A stretch of 64,000 nucleotides of DNA from contig NC_087069.1 in assembly GCF_963678635.1 (NCBI RefSeq), positions 29,800,776 through 29,864,775 of the forward strand, in the 5' to 3' direction. The translations under genes and the position numbers were made by a program. The notes under the pieces were generated by a model, which made no database searches, had not been told where the DNA came from, and saw only the letters and a program-made list of their open reading frames with translations. The stretch comes from Symsagittifera roscoffensis (taxonomy: Eukaryota > Xenacoelomorpha > Acoela > Convolutidae). Position 1 is the stretch's first letter; each line of letters begins with the position of its first letter. Shown here in pieces: positions 33,598 to 45,292 of this stretch.

Positions 33598-33975
33598 TGA
33601 GTTATGTATTGCTTACTATACTCATAAAATAATTTCAGATAAAGTACACCGTCTGCTCGTCACGCTATCTTTTTTTCGGCCGGATAGATTCGTGCTACTT
33701 CTTTGTGTAATACCAATCTTAATCTCACTCTTATATCTCCTAGTCTCAATAGATCTAGTGTACACCGGTTTGCCCGAATTAGCTCCAGAATGAGAACAAC
33801 TGTATTCTAAGTTCAATGCAAATTTTTCTGGTGTTGAAACTACAAGTAGTTTCAACACTTACAAATAAGTGGGCTGTTAGTTTGATGGAGTATGATTGAT
33901 TTGTATCTAATACTTTATAGAGATAGAATATCATAATAATAACCAATGATAAATAATAGTTGAGATCTGGTTCCA
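33598..33975 (-). repeat. 5' LTR of the giant element
   Basis: 378-bp direct repeat of 16589-16967; roughly 40 differences by eye. Confidence 0.85.
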
Positions 33976-34886
33976 AACAAATGATGCCAAAAAAATGAAA
34001 AATCTGTGATACTTTTCTGAACTGAAGTATTTTTCTTTTTGTTTCTTGCATATCTCCTCGAGATACTAAAAGTAGGCCGAAAGAATACTGTTGAAGTTAC
34101 AGTTCCTCATGTCGAACATGGTCACAATGAAAAAAATTTGAGGCACTCCCAACAAGGTAAATTAAAATTTTCAAATTTACTCAAACCGATCATTTTGTTT
34201 CTCAAGATTTTTGTGCGCTTTGACAAAGCAAACTTCATAAAAAGAGAGCAAATTGGATGAATATGTTGTCATCAGTTCTATTTGAAAAGACTAATTGAGC
34301 GCAACTTATCTTTTTTTCTACGCATTGAACACTACAGATAAAGGAATAGTTAGCGACCATGACTTACAACACTTTACATTAGATTCTGATTCTTTTATAA
34401 ACTTCAAGTTGTTTTGATGCCATTTCAACTGACAATCAGCCTGTGGTGAATTTGGTTCAAAGTTGTTCATTATTTTTTTTCATATCTGGATTTGATTAAA
34501 TTCAGCTGTTCTAGATTCCATATCTAGATTCCATATCTTGATTTCATCTGGACTTTTTCATATCTGGATTTGATTAAATCCCCATTCAAATTGTTTTTTA
34601 ATTAAACAACCGGAAATAGTTATTTAAGAAGAGAGTTTCGTTTGCTTGACTGATAATTAAACAACCGGAAATAGTTATTTAAGAAGAGGGTTTCGTTTGC
34701 TTGACTGAACGCTGACGGCAAATAGTTATACTTGGTTTCGTTTGTTCTTTTTCTCAAACCAAAAAATAAAATATACTTACTCAAGATCATTTCGTCAGAA
34801 TTGTTGACATTGCAAGAGAACTCATCAATCAGCTAAGTTCTTGCTAGCTTCCATCAACCTTGCTAATCCTGCTGTATCTTACTGAT
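33976..34886. other. Spacer with short tandem duplications
   Basis: Contains a 55-bp tandem duplication (AATTAAACAACCGG... at 34600 and 34655) and a pair of CATATCTGGATTTGATTAAAT blocks near 34480 and 34557. No gene is seen. Confidence 0.6.
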
Positions 34887-34993
34887 AGACCAAAGAGCCG
34901 GTGTCACCCATCATTGATCAACTGAAGAAGGAAATCGCAAACATCCTATAATCTACACTCGACCAGGCAGTAATTGGCATCAAAAAAGATATC

Positions 34994-35520
34994 TTGAAAT
35001 CTTTCTCTACTGACATAAACCAAATGCAGACTCGAAACAATCTAAAAGCCCAACGTGAAGCTGAGAAGCTAGAAGTTTACAACAGACAGGATAAGGTTAA
35101 ATTTTTAGAAGCACGTGAAACAATAGAAAAAGGAAAAAGTCGAGAACCAATTGAAACATTTCTTACCAAAGTTCTAAGTATTGCAGGCAGTATAGATGCT
35201 GGTATAGATGAAAGAGATAAATCTAGAACCCACTGACCTCCTTCAAAGTCTGGCAGAGTCAAACGAAAAAATAGGCCGATTCACCCGGCGGATTGCAAAA
35301 ATTCACCTTATAAAAATAAGAAAAGTCTGATGAATAGCGGCCATTTTCAGAATTTAAAGATTTTGAAGACATAAGAAGACTTCAAGCTAATTTTCTTGCT
35401 AGGATGAAAAACGATAAGAGAATCCACTTTTGCTCGACGAGAGAAAGGATCATGCAATTTGTGTGGAGTGAAGATGGGAGGTTTTTGAGTTTTCCAATTG
35501 TTGAAGTGGCAGATTGTTCA
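34994..35520 (+). pseudogene. ORF1-like protein of non-LTR element, unit 1
   Basis: The frame 34994-35236 reads a helical N-terminus (LKAQREAEKLEVYNRQDKVK) then KGKSREPIETFLTKVLSIAG, which resembles the RNA-binding domain of L1/CR1-type ORF1 proteins. It stops at TGA 35234-35236 where an AHRLP-type motif would be expected. Frames downstream resume with PSKSGRVK, then from 35404 MKNDKRIHFCSTRERIMQFV, the usual end of that domain. The same stop is in unit 2. Confidence 0.55.
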
Positions 35521-35599
35521 ATAGTGTTTTTGGCCAGCGACCAAGTCAAGAAACATCCTAAATATCTCTATTCTTTGTCATTTAAAGGTGCTAATACTA

Positions 35600-36010
35600 C
35601 TTCTATTTCATTTTTCTTTGTCAAAAATTCTTTCTATAAAAAACACCATGAGGATATAGAAGCACTTCTTAATAGTCTCGAAACTCCAGTACATATTTGA
35701 TGTCAACATAAACTCGGTTAAATGATAACGATAACAGGGAAATGAAAAAAAAACAGATTTCAATTTAAAATTAGCCAATAATAGACCTACCAGAGGAGGA
35801 GGAACAATGATATGACTGATTGATGAAATTACTCTAATTGACCAATTGCAGGTTAGTTTACCCGAATCAAATGTTGTCGAGTTCTCAGGAAAATGACTTT
35901 TCATTGTAGTGTCATATGTACTAATTAGGTATGATAAAATAAAGTTTGTAGACGAAATAGACAAGGAATTGGATCTTTCAAAAGAATACAAAATTCCAGA
36001 CTGGTAACAG
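35600..36010 (+). pseudogene. Endonuclease (APE-type) remnant, unit 1
   Basis: Broken plus-strand frames read HHEDIEALLNSLETPVHI, as at the start of an apurinic-type retrotransposon endonuclease, then NNRPTRGGGTMI (the Gly-rich R.GGG motif) and LPESNVVEFSGK. Stop codons at 35698 and several later sites are shared with unit 2. Confidence 0.5.
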
Positions 36011-36289
36011 TGGAATAAACCACGGAAAATGTAACATGGTTAGTGTACCACACAAAATAAACTGAGTACATTGTATTTAAGTTTTATAAGTGCCACCTAA
36101 ATTATATGATCTTAATAAGTCTGGAACTAGAATCAGCAACAGCTCAAAAGCGTGTTTTTTGCCTATTTTATAGTAAGGAGTTCTAAGTTTCATACCATTC
36201 AGATAATTGCGAGTGAAAGTTGTGCTGATCGTTGTACAATTTTATTGAAGTTTTAAACAATTTGCTCACGAGATTTTTCAACCCTTTCC

Positions 36290-36690
36290 TATCGCAATAT
36301 TTGTCGTTTCTTGTTAAGACAAAAAAATAGCAGCGAGTTTTTAGCAGCCTTAAAGTTCCACATAGAAAATTCGCATATTGTCAATATGGACAACGTTAAT
36401 ATCGGCTTTATTGAACTTAGGAGAAGTTTTCTTTCTACAATAAAACACTTTCCTCCTTTAACAAAACCCATAAAACAGACGAAACCAATTACACCGTAGT
36501 TCAAAAGTAGTCCAAAAACTTCTATAGTTAAGAAATATAGTTTCATAAATTTTGCAATTGTGATGAAGATAACATGGTTAAAATAAATAGGTTTACTCAG
36601 GAACGAAGAAAAGTTGCAATTTTCTTGAAAAAGACCAAAAAGATTTCTACTACTTTAAACTCAGTAATTGCATAGGAGATGCATCGAACT
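36290..36690 (+). pseudogene. RT N-terminal remnant, unit 1
   Basis: The plus-strand frame 36311-36499 and its continuation past a stop read FHIENSHIVNMDNVNIGFIE, then KHFPPLTKPIKQTKPITP, the pattern of the linker and start of non-LTR reverse transcriptases (...HFP...KP.IT...). The catalytic motifs are not present. Confidence 0.4.
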
Positions 36691-38512
36691 ATTTACTTCA
36701 AAAGAAAATTTGAAAGCATCACACAAATTTTATGGAAAATAAAATTCTTACTGTTCAAAAACTCTTTCTGTAAGATTAACTAGAAACTGTTGTTGTTCTC
36801 AGAATCAACAACAACCGATTTTTTTTTTGACTTTTATTTTTTTATTAATGACTTACGTTGATCATACAAGGAAAACGAGTTCTCGTACAATTGATTTTCC
36901 GTTCTGTAACAATAAAAGAAAAACATGCTCATTGACATATAGAGGTTCCAGGTTATGAAACCTATTGAGTGTCAATAATATTTTTCCTGAAATAGTTCAG
37001 GTTATGTCCAATAATGAAGAAATTTAGTTTTTTTTTCATTAGTTAAAGGATAAATTTATACTTGTTAATAATGATCTAGTACATAGAATACTTCAACAGT
37101 TTTCCCATAAAAAAAAACAAATTGAAACTTTTAATATAATGCTATTAGAAGCTGATTTGAAATTCTGAATTTAACCTGAAAATATGGCTGTCTTTTTTTC
37201 TTAGTTTTTGAGAAAAGCCTTTTTTGTGAAATTTGAGTGATTTTTAAAAGAAAAAAGAGAAAAAAATTTTCCGATTTCTTTTGGTTAATTTATAATGAGA
37301 CTATATAAGAAGTATGGCTCTGCCCTCGTGGTTTGAAAATACTGATCTGATAAATTACGATTTCTGTTCGACTCGAATTTCAAATTGATTGAAAGTACGA
37401 ATTTTTCAAAAAAAAAATGAATAAAATGTTTCATTTCTTTCATTTTTTTGAAGAGCGAGAACTTTAGATTAAAATCATGGTGAGACGTTTACATTAAGCT
37501 AATCTTGAAATAATGTTATATATGAAAACTTCCTTAAATGGACCATAACTGTATTTTGTTCTTTTAGTCTCTGATGAAAATATTTTATGCCAGATATTTA
37601 TTTGACTCAAAAGTTTTATGTTTTAATTTGAGTTATGTTTTGGTCAAACCGAGAAATGCTGAGGAATTATGAAAACAGTTCATAGATGATTTGCTATGCT
37701 ACACTTAATTTCCTTAAGGGGATGAAGTTAGGCAATCCGATTTTCACCAAAAGTTGCCAAATATATATAATAAAACGTTCAATTCTGAAGCCCTCTCCAA
37801 TGATAACCCATCCATTTTTTTTAATGAAAATATTTTTTAATCGAAATTCAATAAAAGAAACTTTCAAAGACTTTTGTAATGAATATGATTGACTTTTTCT
37901 TCCCGCGATAATCAAGATTTTCAGAGTTAAAAAGGACCTTCGAAAAAACTAACTTTGATAGTAAGAAGTAATTTTTGTTAAATTCGTTATATCAGTTTTT
38001 TGTTGGGAAAATGGAAAGTTTTTTTTTCAAAAAGCAAATTGAGCAACCATTGGGTTATTAGATAACACCTGTCGGTTAACCAAAATTGTGAACGATTTCC
38101 ATTTAGCACTGATTTCAGCATTTAGTTTTTACCTTGAATTTCAACAACCAGCCATTTTTCACGATTAGAGTTTTAATCTAATTGTTGCAATCAATTTAAT
38201 AAATAGCTTCAGAGACTGCTAAGGAGTTCGACAAATGATGAAAACACCAATCAATAATGTGCCCAAGCTACGGTTTCATAATCAAACCCCTACCACAAAA
38301 CCTGACAAAAAACATCAAAAAAATGTCTCAGTCCATGTACGGTGGATGATGAATATGCAAATGGAGATGATTCGACCAAAAAAATAGAAAATATGATTTC
38401 TATGTCAACAAAAGAGCCGGTGTCACCCATCATTGATCAACTGAAGAAGGAAATCTCAAACATCCTATAATCTACACTCGACCAGGCAGTAATTGGCATC
38501 AAAAAAGATATC

Positions 38513-39040
38513 TTGAAATCTTTCTCTACTGACATAAACCAAATGCAGACTCGAAACAATCTAAAAGCCCAACGTGAAGCTGAGAAGCTAGAAGTTTACA
38601 ACAGACAGGATAAGGTTAAATTTTTAGAAGTACGTGAAACAATAGAAAAAGGAAAAAGTCGAGAACCAATTGAAACATTTCTTACCAAAGTTCTAAGTAT
38701 TGCAGGCAGTATAGATGCTGGTATAGATGAAAGAGATAAATCTAGAACCCACTGACCTCCTTCAAAGTCTGGCAGAGTCAAACGAAAAAATAGGCCGATT
38801 CACCCGGCGGATTGCAAAAATTCACCTTATAAAAATAAGAAAAGTCTGATGAATAGCGGCCATTTTCAGAATTTAAAGATTTTGAAGACATAAGAAGACT
38901 TCAAGCTAATTTTCTTGCTAGGATGAAAAACGATAAGAGAATCCACTTTTGCTCGACGAGAGAAAGGATCATGCAATTTGTGTGGAGTGAAGATGGGAGG
39001 TTTTTGAGTTTTCCAATTGTTGAAGTGGCAGATTGTTCAA
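38513..39040 (+). pseudogene. ORF1-like protein remnant, unit 2
   Basis: Identical to the unit 1 piece except for one residue (V for A in FLE.RETIEK) and with the same TGA. It shows that the gene was already broken before the duplication. Confidence 0.55.
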
Positions 39041-39118
39041 TAGTGTTTTTGGCCAGCGACCAAGTCAAGAAACATCCTAAATATCTCTATTCTTTGTCAT
39101 TTAAAGGTGCTAATACTA

Positions 39119-40210
39119 CTTCTATTTCATTTTTCTTTGTCAAAAATTCTTTCTATAAAAAACACCATGAGGATATAGAAGCACTTCTTAATAGTCTCGA
39201 AACTCCAGTACATATTTGATGTCAACATAAACTCGGTTAAATGATAACGATAACAGGGAAATGAAAAAAAAACAGATTTCAATTTAAAATTAGCCAATAA
39301 TAGACCTACCAGAGGAGGAGGAACAATGATATGACTGATTGATGAAATTACTCTAATTGACCAATTGCAGGTTAGTTTACCCAAATCAAATGTTGTCGAG
39401 TTCTCAGGAAAATGACTTTTCATTGTAGTGTCATATGTACTAATTAGGTATGATAAAATAAAGTTTGTAGACGAAATAGACAAGGAATTGGATCTTTCAA
39501 AAGAATACAAAATTCCAGACTGGTAACAGTGGAATAAACCACGGAAAATGTAACATGGTTAGTGTACCACACAAAATAAACTGAGTACATTGTATTTAAG
39601 TTTTATAAGTGCCACCTAAATTATATGATCTTAATAAGTCTGGAACTAGAATCAGCAACAGCTCAAAAGCGTGTTTTTTGCCTATTTTATAGTAAGGAGT
39701 TCTAAGTTTCATACCATTCAGATAATTGCGAGTGAAAGTTGTGCTGATCGTTGTACAATTTTATTGAAGTTTTAAACAATTTGCTCACGAGATTTTTCAA
39801 CCCTTTCCTATCGCAATATTTGTCGTTTCTTGTTAAGACAAAAAAATAGCAGCGAGTTTTTAGCAGCCTTAAAGTTCCACATAGAAAATTCGCAAATTGT
39901 CAATATGGACAACGTTAATATCGGCTTTATTGAACTTAGGAGAAGTTTTCTTTCTACAATAAAACACTTTCCTCCTTTAACAAAACCCATAAAACAGACG
40001 AAACCAATTACACCGTAGTTCAAAAGTAGTCCAAAAACTTCTATAGTTAAGAAATATAGTTTCATAAATTTTGCGATTGTGATGAATATAACATGGTTAA
40101 AATAAATAGGTTTACTCAGGAACGAAGAAAAGTTGAAATTTTCTTGAAAAAGACCAAAAAGATTTCTACTACTTTAAACTCAGTAATTGCATAGGAGATG
40201 CATCGAACTA
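39119..40210 (+). pseudogene. Endonuclease and RT N-terminal remnants, unit 2
   Basis: Counterparts of 35600-36010 and 36290-36690, with the same stops and one or two substitutions. Confidence 0.45.
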
Positions 40211-41717
40211 TTTACTTCAAAAGAAAATTTGAAAGCATCACAAACTTTTATGGACAATAAAAATCGTACTGTTCAAAAACTCTTTCTGTAGGATTAACTA
40301 GAAACTGTTTTTATTCTCAGAATCAACAACAACCGATATTTTTTTTGACTTTGATTTTTTTATTAATGACTTACTTTTATCATGCAAGGAAAACGAGTTC
40401 TCGTACAATTGATCTTCCGTTCTGGAAAAACATGCTCATTGACATATAGAAGTTCCAGGTTATGAAACCTTTTGAGTGTCAACAATATTTTTCCTGAAAT
40501 AATTGAGATTATGTCCAATAATGAAGAAATTTAGTTTTTTTTCATAAGTTAAAGGATAATTTTATACTTGTTAATAAAGATCTAGTTTATAGAATACTTC
40601 AACAAGTTTTCCCATAAAAAAAACAAATTGAAACTTTTAATTAATTGCTATTAGAAGCTGATTTGAAATTCTGAATTTAACCTGAAAATATGGCTGTCTA
40701 TTTTTTCTTAGTTTTTGAGAAAAGCCTTTTTGTGAAATTTGAGTGATTTTTAAAAGAAAAAAGAGAAAAAATTTTCCGATTTCTTTTGGTTAATTTATAA
40801 TGAGACTATATAAGAAGTATGGCTCTGCCCTCGTGGTTTGAAAATACTGATCTGAAAAATTACGATTTCTGTTCGACTCGAATTTCAAATTGATTGAAAG
40901 TACGAATTTTTCAAAAAAAAAATGAATAAAATGTTTCATTTCTTTCATTTTTTTGAAGAGCGAGAACGTTAGATAAAAATCATGGTGAGACGTTTACATA
41001 GTGCAGCCTTAAGCTAATCTTGAAATACTGTTATATATGAAAACTTCCTTAATCTTGGGAGTTTTGGGAGTTTACTAAAATTTTGGGAGTTTACTACCGC
41101 ACTAATGCCGCAGAGCAAATCAGTACTGCCTCAGAATTTTTACAGCAACCTTTAGAAATGCAGACATGTTACAGTCCTCGAACATAGACGACTGTGGGGC
41201 ATATTTCATCAAAGATTCAAACGAGAATTCATTCTGCAATACAGGGTCAGTGGTCAGTTTTCATCATCAATGCTTCATCGTACCCACATTGGCAAAAATA
41301 AGATGGCAATCGATTATAATGGATTTTAATACAGATTTTCTGCTAGTAAAAATTGATTGTATTTAACCCAATTCGACAGTAAAATGGATAAAATAGGAGT
41401 TTTATGCATTTCAGAAAAATCGATTTTTTAGTCTAGAAAATGGATTTTTTTTGCGGTATAAAATCGATTCTTATCGATTGTAATGCTTTTTCTCAGGACG
41501 CAAAAAATCAATTATATTGTCTAAAAAATTGATTTTTTTTAACTCTTAGTAGCATGCTGTTTGAAAACTCAAAACAATAGTTGAATTCAAACAAAACGAC
41601 ACAAATTTAAAAAGATCATCGTTTAATTAAAACAAAGGATGCGTCTCAGGGAACCTATTTCAAAAAAATATATAATTTACAAAGATACTGGGTTTTTTCC
41701 AGTTTTTTTTATTTTTA

Positions 41718-41734
41718 CCCCCCCCCCCCCCCCC
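41718..41734 (+). repeat. Poly-C run (17 C)
   Basis: Seventeen C followed by ACAATGAACACCAACTCAC. The related block at 42690 has a shorter C run in the same place, so run length has changed between copies. Confidence 0.9.
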
Positions 41735-42286
41735 ACAATGAACACCAACTCACAAACAATCAAAATCTTGTTTTCCTCCGAGCGATGTTCAAGATTTTCA
41801 GAGTTAAAAAGGAACTTTGAAAAAACTAATTTTGATGGTAAGAAGTAGTATTTGTGCAATTCAATATATCAGTTTTTTGTTGGGAAAATGATTTTTTTTT
41901 TTTGGAAAAGCAAATTGGGCAATCATTGGGTTATTAGAGAACAACTGTCGGTTAACCAAAATTTTGAACGATTTCCATTTAGCACTGATTTCAGCATTCA
42001 GTTTTCACCTTGAATTTCAACAACCAGCCTTTTTTCACGATTAAAGTTTTAATCTAATTGTTGCAATCAATTTAATAAATAGCTTCAGAGACTGCTAAGG
42101 AGTTCGACAAATGATGAAAACACCAATCAATAATGTGCCCAAGCTACGGTTTCATAATCAAACCCCTTATCACAAAACCTGACAAAAAACATCAAAAAAA
42201 TGTCTCAGTCCATGTACGGTGGATGATGAATATGCAAATGGAGATGATTCGACCAAAAAAACAGAAAATATGATTTCTATGTCAAC

Positions 42287-42424
42287 GAAAAAGCTGGTGT
42301 CACCCATCACTGATCAACTGAAGAATGAAATCGCAAACAGCTATAATCTGCACTCGACCAGGCAGTGATTGGCATCAAAGAAGATATTTTGAAATCTTTG
42401 TCTACTGACATAAGCCAAATGCAA
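42287..42424 (+). mobile_element. Non-LTR tandem unit 3, truncated
   Basis: About 138 bp matching the start of units 1 and 2 (GGTGTCACCCATCACTGATC onward), more diverged, ending at CCAAATGCAATAGG where other sequence takes over. Confidence 0.7.
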
Positions 42425-43187
42425 TAGGATTATATTGTTTAAAAGGATTATATTGTTTAAAAAAATTGATTTTTTTACTCCTTGTAGCATGTTGTTTGGA
42501 AACTCAAAACAATAGTTGAATTCAAACTAAACGACACTATTTCAAAAATCATCGTTCAATTAAAACGAAGGACGCGTCTCAGGGAAACTATTTCAACTCG
42601 AGAAAGTTTGAAAAACAAAAAAATTACGAAGATACTGGGTTTTTCCATTTTTGGACAAAAAATTGTTCTTTCCAGTTTTTTTCGATTTTATCCCCCCCCC
42701 CACCACAATCAACACCAACTCACAGACAATCAAAATCTAGCGAGAAAAACTAAAATTTGCCCATATTTTTCTTTTATCAGAAAAAAATATCAGTTTTGGT
42801 CTTATTTAGAGGGTTTTATGTTGTTTTTTTTTAGATTTTGGTCATTTTCAACAAAACAAGACACGTAACAAAATTTTTTTGCAATTTCGAAGTTTTTCCT
42901 AAAAAATTTAAGCGAATTTTCAATGGATTTTTAGGGTATAATGGATAATCTCTATAAAATGTGTATAAATCTGTATAAAATCTGCATATAATCTGTACCA
43001 AAAACGCATTTAAAAAGGAATTTTGGTAACTATCGAATCGATTAAAATAAGTATAAATTGCAATCGATTGTAATCGTATTGATAGTCAAAAAATCCATTA
43101 TTTAGTGCATAAAACTAAACTAGCTTGCTGAACAGTAGATTTTACTTGCGATAAACTATTGCAATCTTAGTTTTGCCAATGCGGGTA

Positions 43188-43732
43188 ATGAACGACAGAG
43201 GACACTTACGAAATTTTACTTTTTGTTAATTATGCACTGTGCTTTCAGATTATGAGATTTGTTCAATATTAAGGCCGAATTTTTTCGGTTATATAGTCTA
43301 GAGGTAACAAGAGTGACCAAAAGTAGCGTGTAGAGCGTTTATAGAGGGTGCGAATCTGGGCAGTGCCTGTTTTACGCAATTTCAAAACAAATAACTATCT
43401 CTGTATTTTCACTGATTTTGCTATGATCAGAATTAAAAGAGTTCTAAGACAGTACTGGGGTAGAACTGAATCAGTAATGTTACTGTACTGCGGTTTTTGT
43501 CACAGAACTGACACAGAACTGGAACATTACTGAATAATTGTTGAAAGAGTACCAGTCCGGGTTACTACAACAATCTCGGTTTTGCAACTAATCGCGAAAG
43601 TGTGTTTTGCCATCCATAAACTCCACTGCATAAATGGTGTAAATGTTTTGATTACATCTCAAACAGTTTAGAAAATTCAATTGGTAATTTCTCGGGAATC
43701 CACAGAAATTAAATTCATCTGAGTTAGGCATG
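43188..43732. other. No recognised feature
   Basis: AT-rich spacer. A short inverted pair CAGTAATGTT / AACATTACTG lies near 43470-43535. Confidence 0.5.
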
Positions 43733-44051
43733 CCCGTACCCAGTAAATTTTCTAAGACAGATATGAAATAATCTTTTTCTGATCTAACTTTCAGATCTGA
43801 AATAGGTTATGAAATGTTTAAATAACGCTTGGATACTTTATGGATTGGTGATTTCAGATCTAATTCAGGTCTGAAATTTTCTTTTTCTTGATTATTTCGG
43901 ATCTGAAATTTTCCATTTCAGATTCAAATTTCAGATCTGAAATTTGTAAATTCTTATCAAGATCTGAAATAAAGAATTTCAGATCTGAGAATCAACTAAT
44001 GAAAGAAATAAAGAATTTCAAATCTTGCACAGAACATTCGCTGGGTACGGG
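43733..44051. mobile_element. MITE with internal CAGATCTG palindromes
   Basis: Terminal inverted repeats CCCGTACCCAG (43733-43743) and CTGGGTACGGG (44041-44051). The interior repeats the word ATTTCAGATCTGAAAT and variants about eight to ten times in 250 bp, giving many small hairpins. Flanking 8-mers agree at only 5 of 8 positions, so the target duplication is not proven. Confidence 0.6.
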
Positions 44052-44184
44052 TGGCAATGTCAATTTATGAACAATTGTTGACGCAGTTGCAAAAGTAGAT
44101 AGAAAATTTCGGGGCATTTTTTCTCGACAACTCATACATTTTCATTTTCAAAATATTTAAACTGTACTCTTTATTTATGCTCAC

Positions 44185-44268
44185 CTGGGGAGACTCGATT
44201 GAAAACTTTTCCCTGACCAGGGAGATGATCTCCAGAGCACGGTCTTCAGAAGGCCGTTCCAGGTTCAT
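44185..44268 (-). CDS. Exon-like ORF with splice donor, copy 1
   Basis: Minus-strand ATG at 44268-44266 opens 28 codons (MNLERPSEDRALEIISLVRE, then KFSIESPQ) ending exactly at CCCAG/GTGAGC, a strong donor. It is more GC-rich than its surroundings. Copy 2 keeps the ATG, frame, length and donor with two residue changes (L to I, P to S). Possibly a captured first coding exon. No family is recognised and no following exon was found. Confidence 0.35.
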
Positions 44269-45292
44269 TTTGCTCCAAAAGTTTCTCTTTCCCACAAATT
44301 CTCAAATTCAGCTTCTGGACTTGACAAATTATCCAAATATCAGTTTATTGAAGAAAAAAAAGAAAAAGAAAAGTGTTCAAAAGTGCGAGTAAAGCTCTTG
44401 TTTTTCGAAAACCCCAATTTCGTTTTTTTTCTTATTCATAAAATTGAAATTTTATAAATCATCAACGTCAAAAACTGATTCACGAAACTAACTCATCAAA
44501 AAATATTTAGCTTGCAAGAAGTTAAATCGAATTCAGTGAAGTTGAATTAAAGATATTTTCCTGTGCTCGAAGGATTATTTTTGAACTAATAATTCTTTCC
44601 AAGATTAATTATTCTTATTTAATCACTCATTTTTCTTCTCTCAATGAAAATTAACTTCATCGTGACTGAATACTCTGTTTGAACTTTCAGAACAATTCAC
44701 TCCAAATTTGATTGAGCATCACTTCATACGCTTCTGTTTTTTCAGCGATTTCACTTGAAAGCGACACAGAGTTCAGTTTTTGTAATATCAACCGAGTAAG
44801 AGCCAATTCAAAAGCTCTTAAATCAAAGTAAAAAATTGAACTGTATTCAGTTTATTTGCCGTTTTCTGCAATATCTTAGTTTTCTGCAATTACAGCTTTT
44901 TTTGTAGGAGTTTCTGAGTTCGTGTCAAAACATTATTCAAAGAAGATTTTTTTGTACTCGTTGAACGAGTCAGCTGAAGTTCTGAGTGAAAAGGGTTTCT
45001 TAAGTTTTAAAACTGTGATCAACAACTGTGTTCTCCTGAATTATTAAAAAACCTCGACGTTAAGCTGTTCTTGAGCTTCAATTAATTAGAGGAAAAAACT
45101 ATAGTCATACGATTCCATTCCCGATAGTTGTTATATCGTTTTTTGTCAAAATCTTGGTTTTTTGACTTTGCGGACCAAAAATTTTGGTATGTGCAGACCG
45201 TGGTGATTGCGTGCCGAACGTGTAGGTACGGACTAATAGTTGGTATGACCCAAGCGCGAATGCATGTTTTTTCTCGGGATCTCTCCAAGCCC
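44269..45292. other. Conserved macro-repeat sequence, no gene recognised
   Basis: Matches 57388-58369 throughout. AT-rich, without long frames. Confidence 0.5.

Larger units (their letters stand above)
16589..33975 (-). mobile_element. Giant (about 17.4 kb) degenerate LTR retroelement
   Basis: Bounded by direct repeats 16589-16967 and 33598-33975 with TG...CA ends. Between them, on the minus strand, come gag remnants (32.3-29.0 kb), protease (28.6-28.26 kb), RT (27.9-26.6 kb), Pro/Gln/Ser-rich ORFs (25.2-24.2 kb), an envelope-like remnant (23.8-21.9 kb) and a duplicated Pro/Ser-rich gene (21.7-19.1 kb). Frames are broken repeatedly. LTR divergence is around 10 percent by eye, which suits an old insertion. 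No target duplication is visible (GATAC on the left, AACAA on the right) and no TGG-type primer site follows the 5' LTR, so boundaries or history may be more complex. RNase H and integrase are not recognised. Confidence 0.7.
34887..38405 (+). mobile_element. Non-LTR retrotransposon remnant, tandem unit 1 (3519 bp)
   Basis: First of three tandem units, each starting AGAGCCGGTGTCACCCATC or a variant. It carries an ORF1-like piece, an endonuclease piece and an RT N-terminal piece in the order of a jockey/CR1/L1-type element, all broken. The part after about 36700 has no recognised domain, so the RT core and 3' end are missing. Unit 2 begins exactly where this ends. Confidence 0.7.
38406..42286 (+). 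mobile_element. Non-LTR retrotransposon remnant, tandem unit 2 (about 3.88 kb)
   Basis: Same content as unit 1 at an offset of 3519 (38513-38755 ORF1-like, 38923-39219, 39830-40018). The first 1.66 kb differs from unit 1 at only about five bases by eye; after about 40080 differences become frequent. A block 41052-41788 replaces 37530-37911 of unit 1 and contains one end of an inverted-repeat element and a poly-C run. The dead frames have the same stops as unit 1. Confidence 0.7.
41281..43187. mobile_element. Sequence with 32-bp inverted termini enclosing the end of the tandem array
   Basis: The left end TACCCACATTGGCAAAAATA at 41281 and the complement of 43156-43187 (TACCCGCATTGGCAAAACTA) match at about 28 of 32 positions. 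Just inside lie two direct copies of a block of about 240 bp (41527-41760 and 42461-42740), and between those the tail of unit 2 and the truncated unit 3. It could be a TIR element interrupted by, or copied around, the non-LTR array. No transposase is seen. Confidence 0.5.

Noticed and set aside
16584-33980. Target-site duplication for the giant element
   Set aside because: Flanks GATAC and AACAA do not match, so none is claimed.
35608-35991. Minus-strand 127-codon ORF, repeated at 39127-39510
   Set aside because: It lies antisense to the endonuclease remnant, which has recognisable motifs. It is repeated only because the unit is duplicated.
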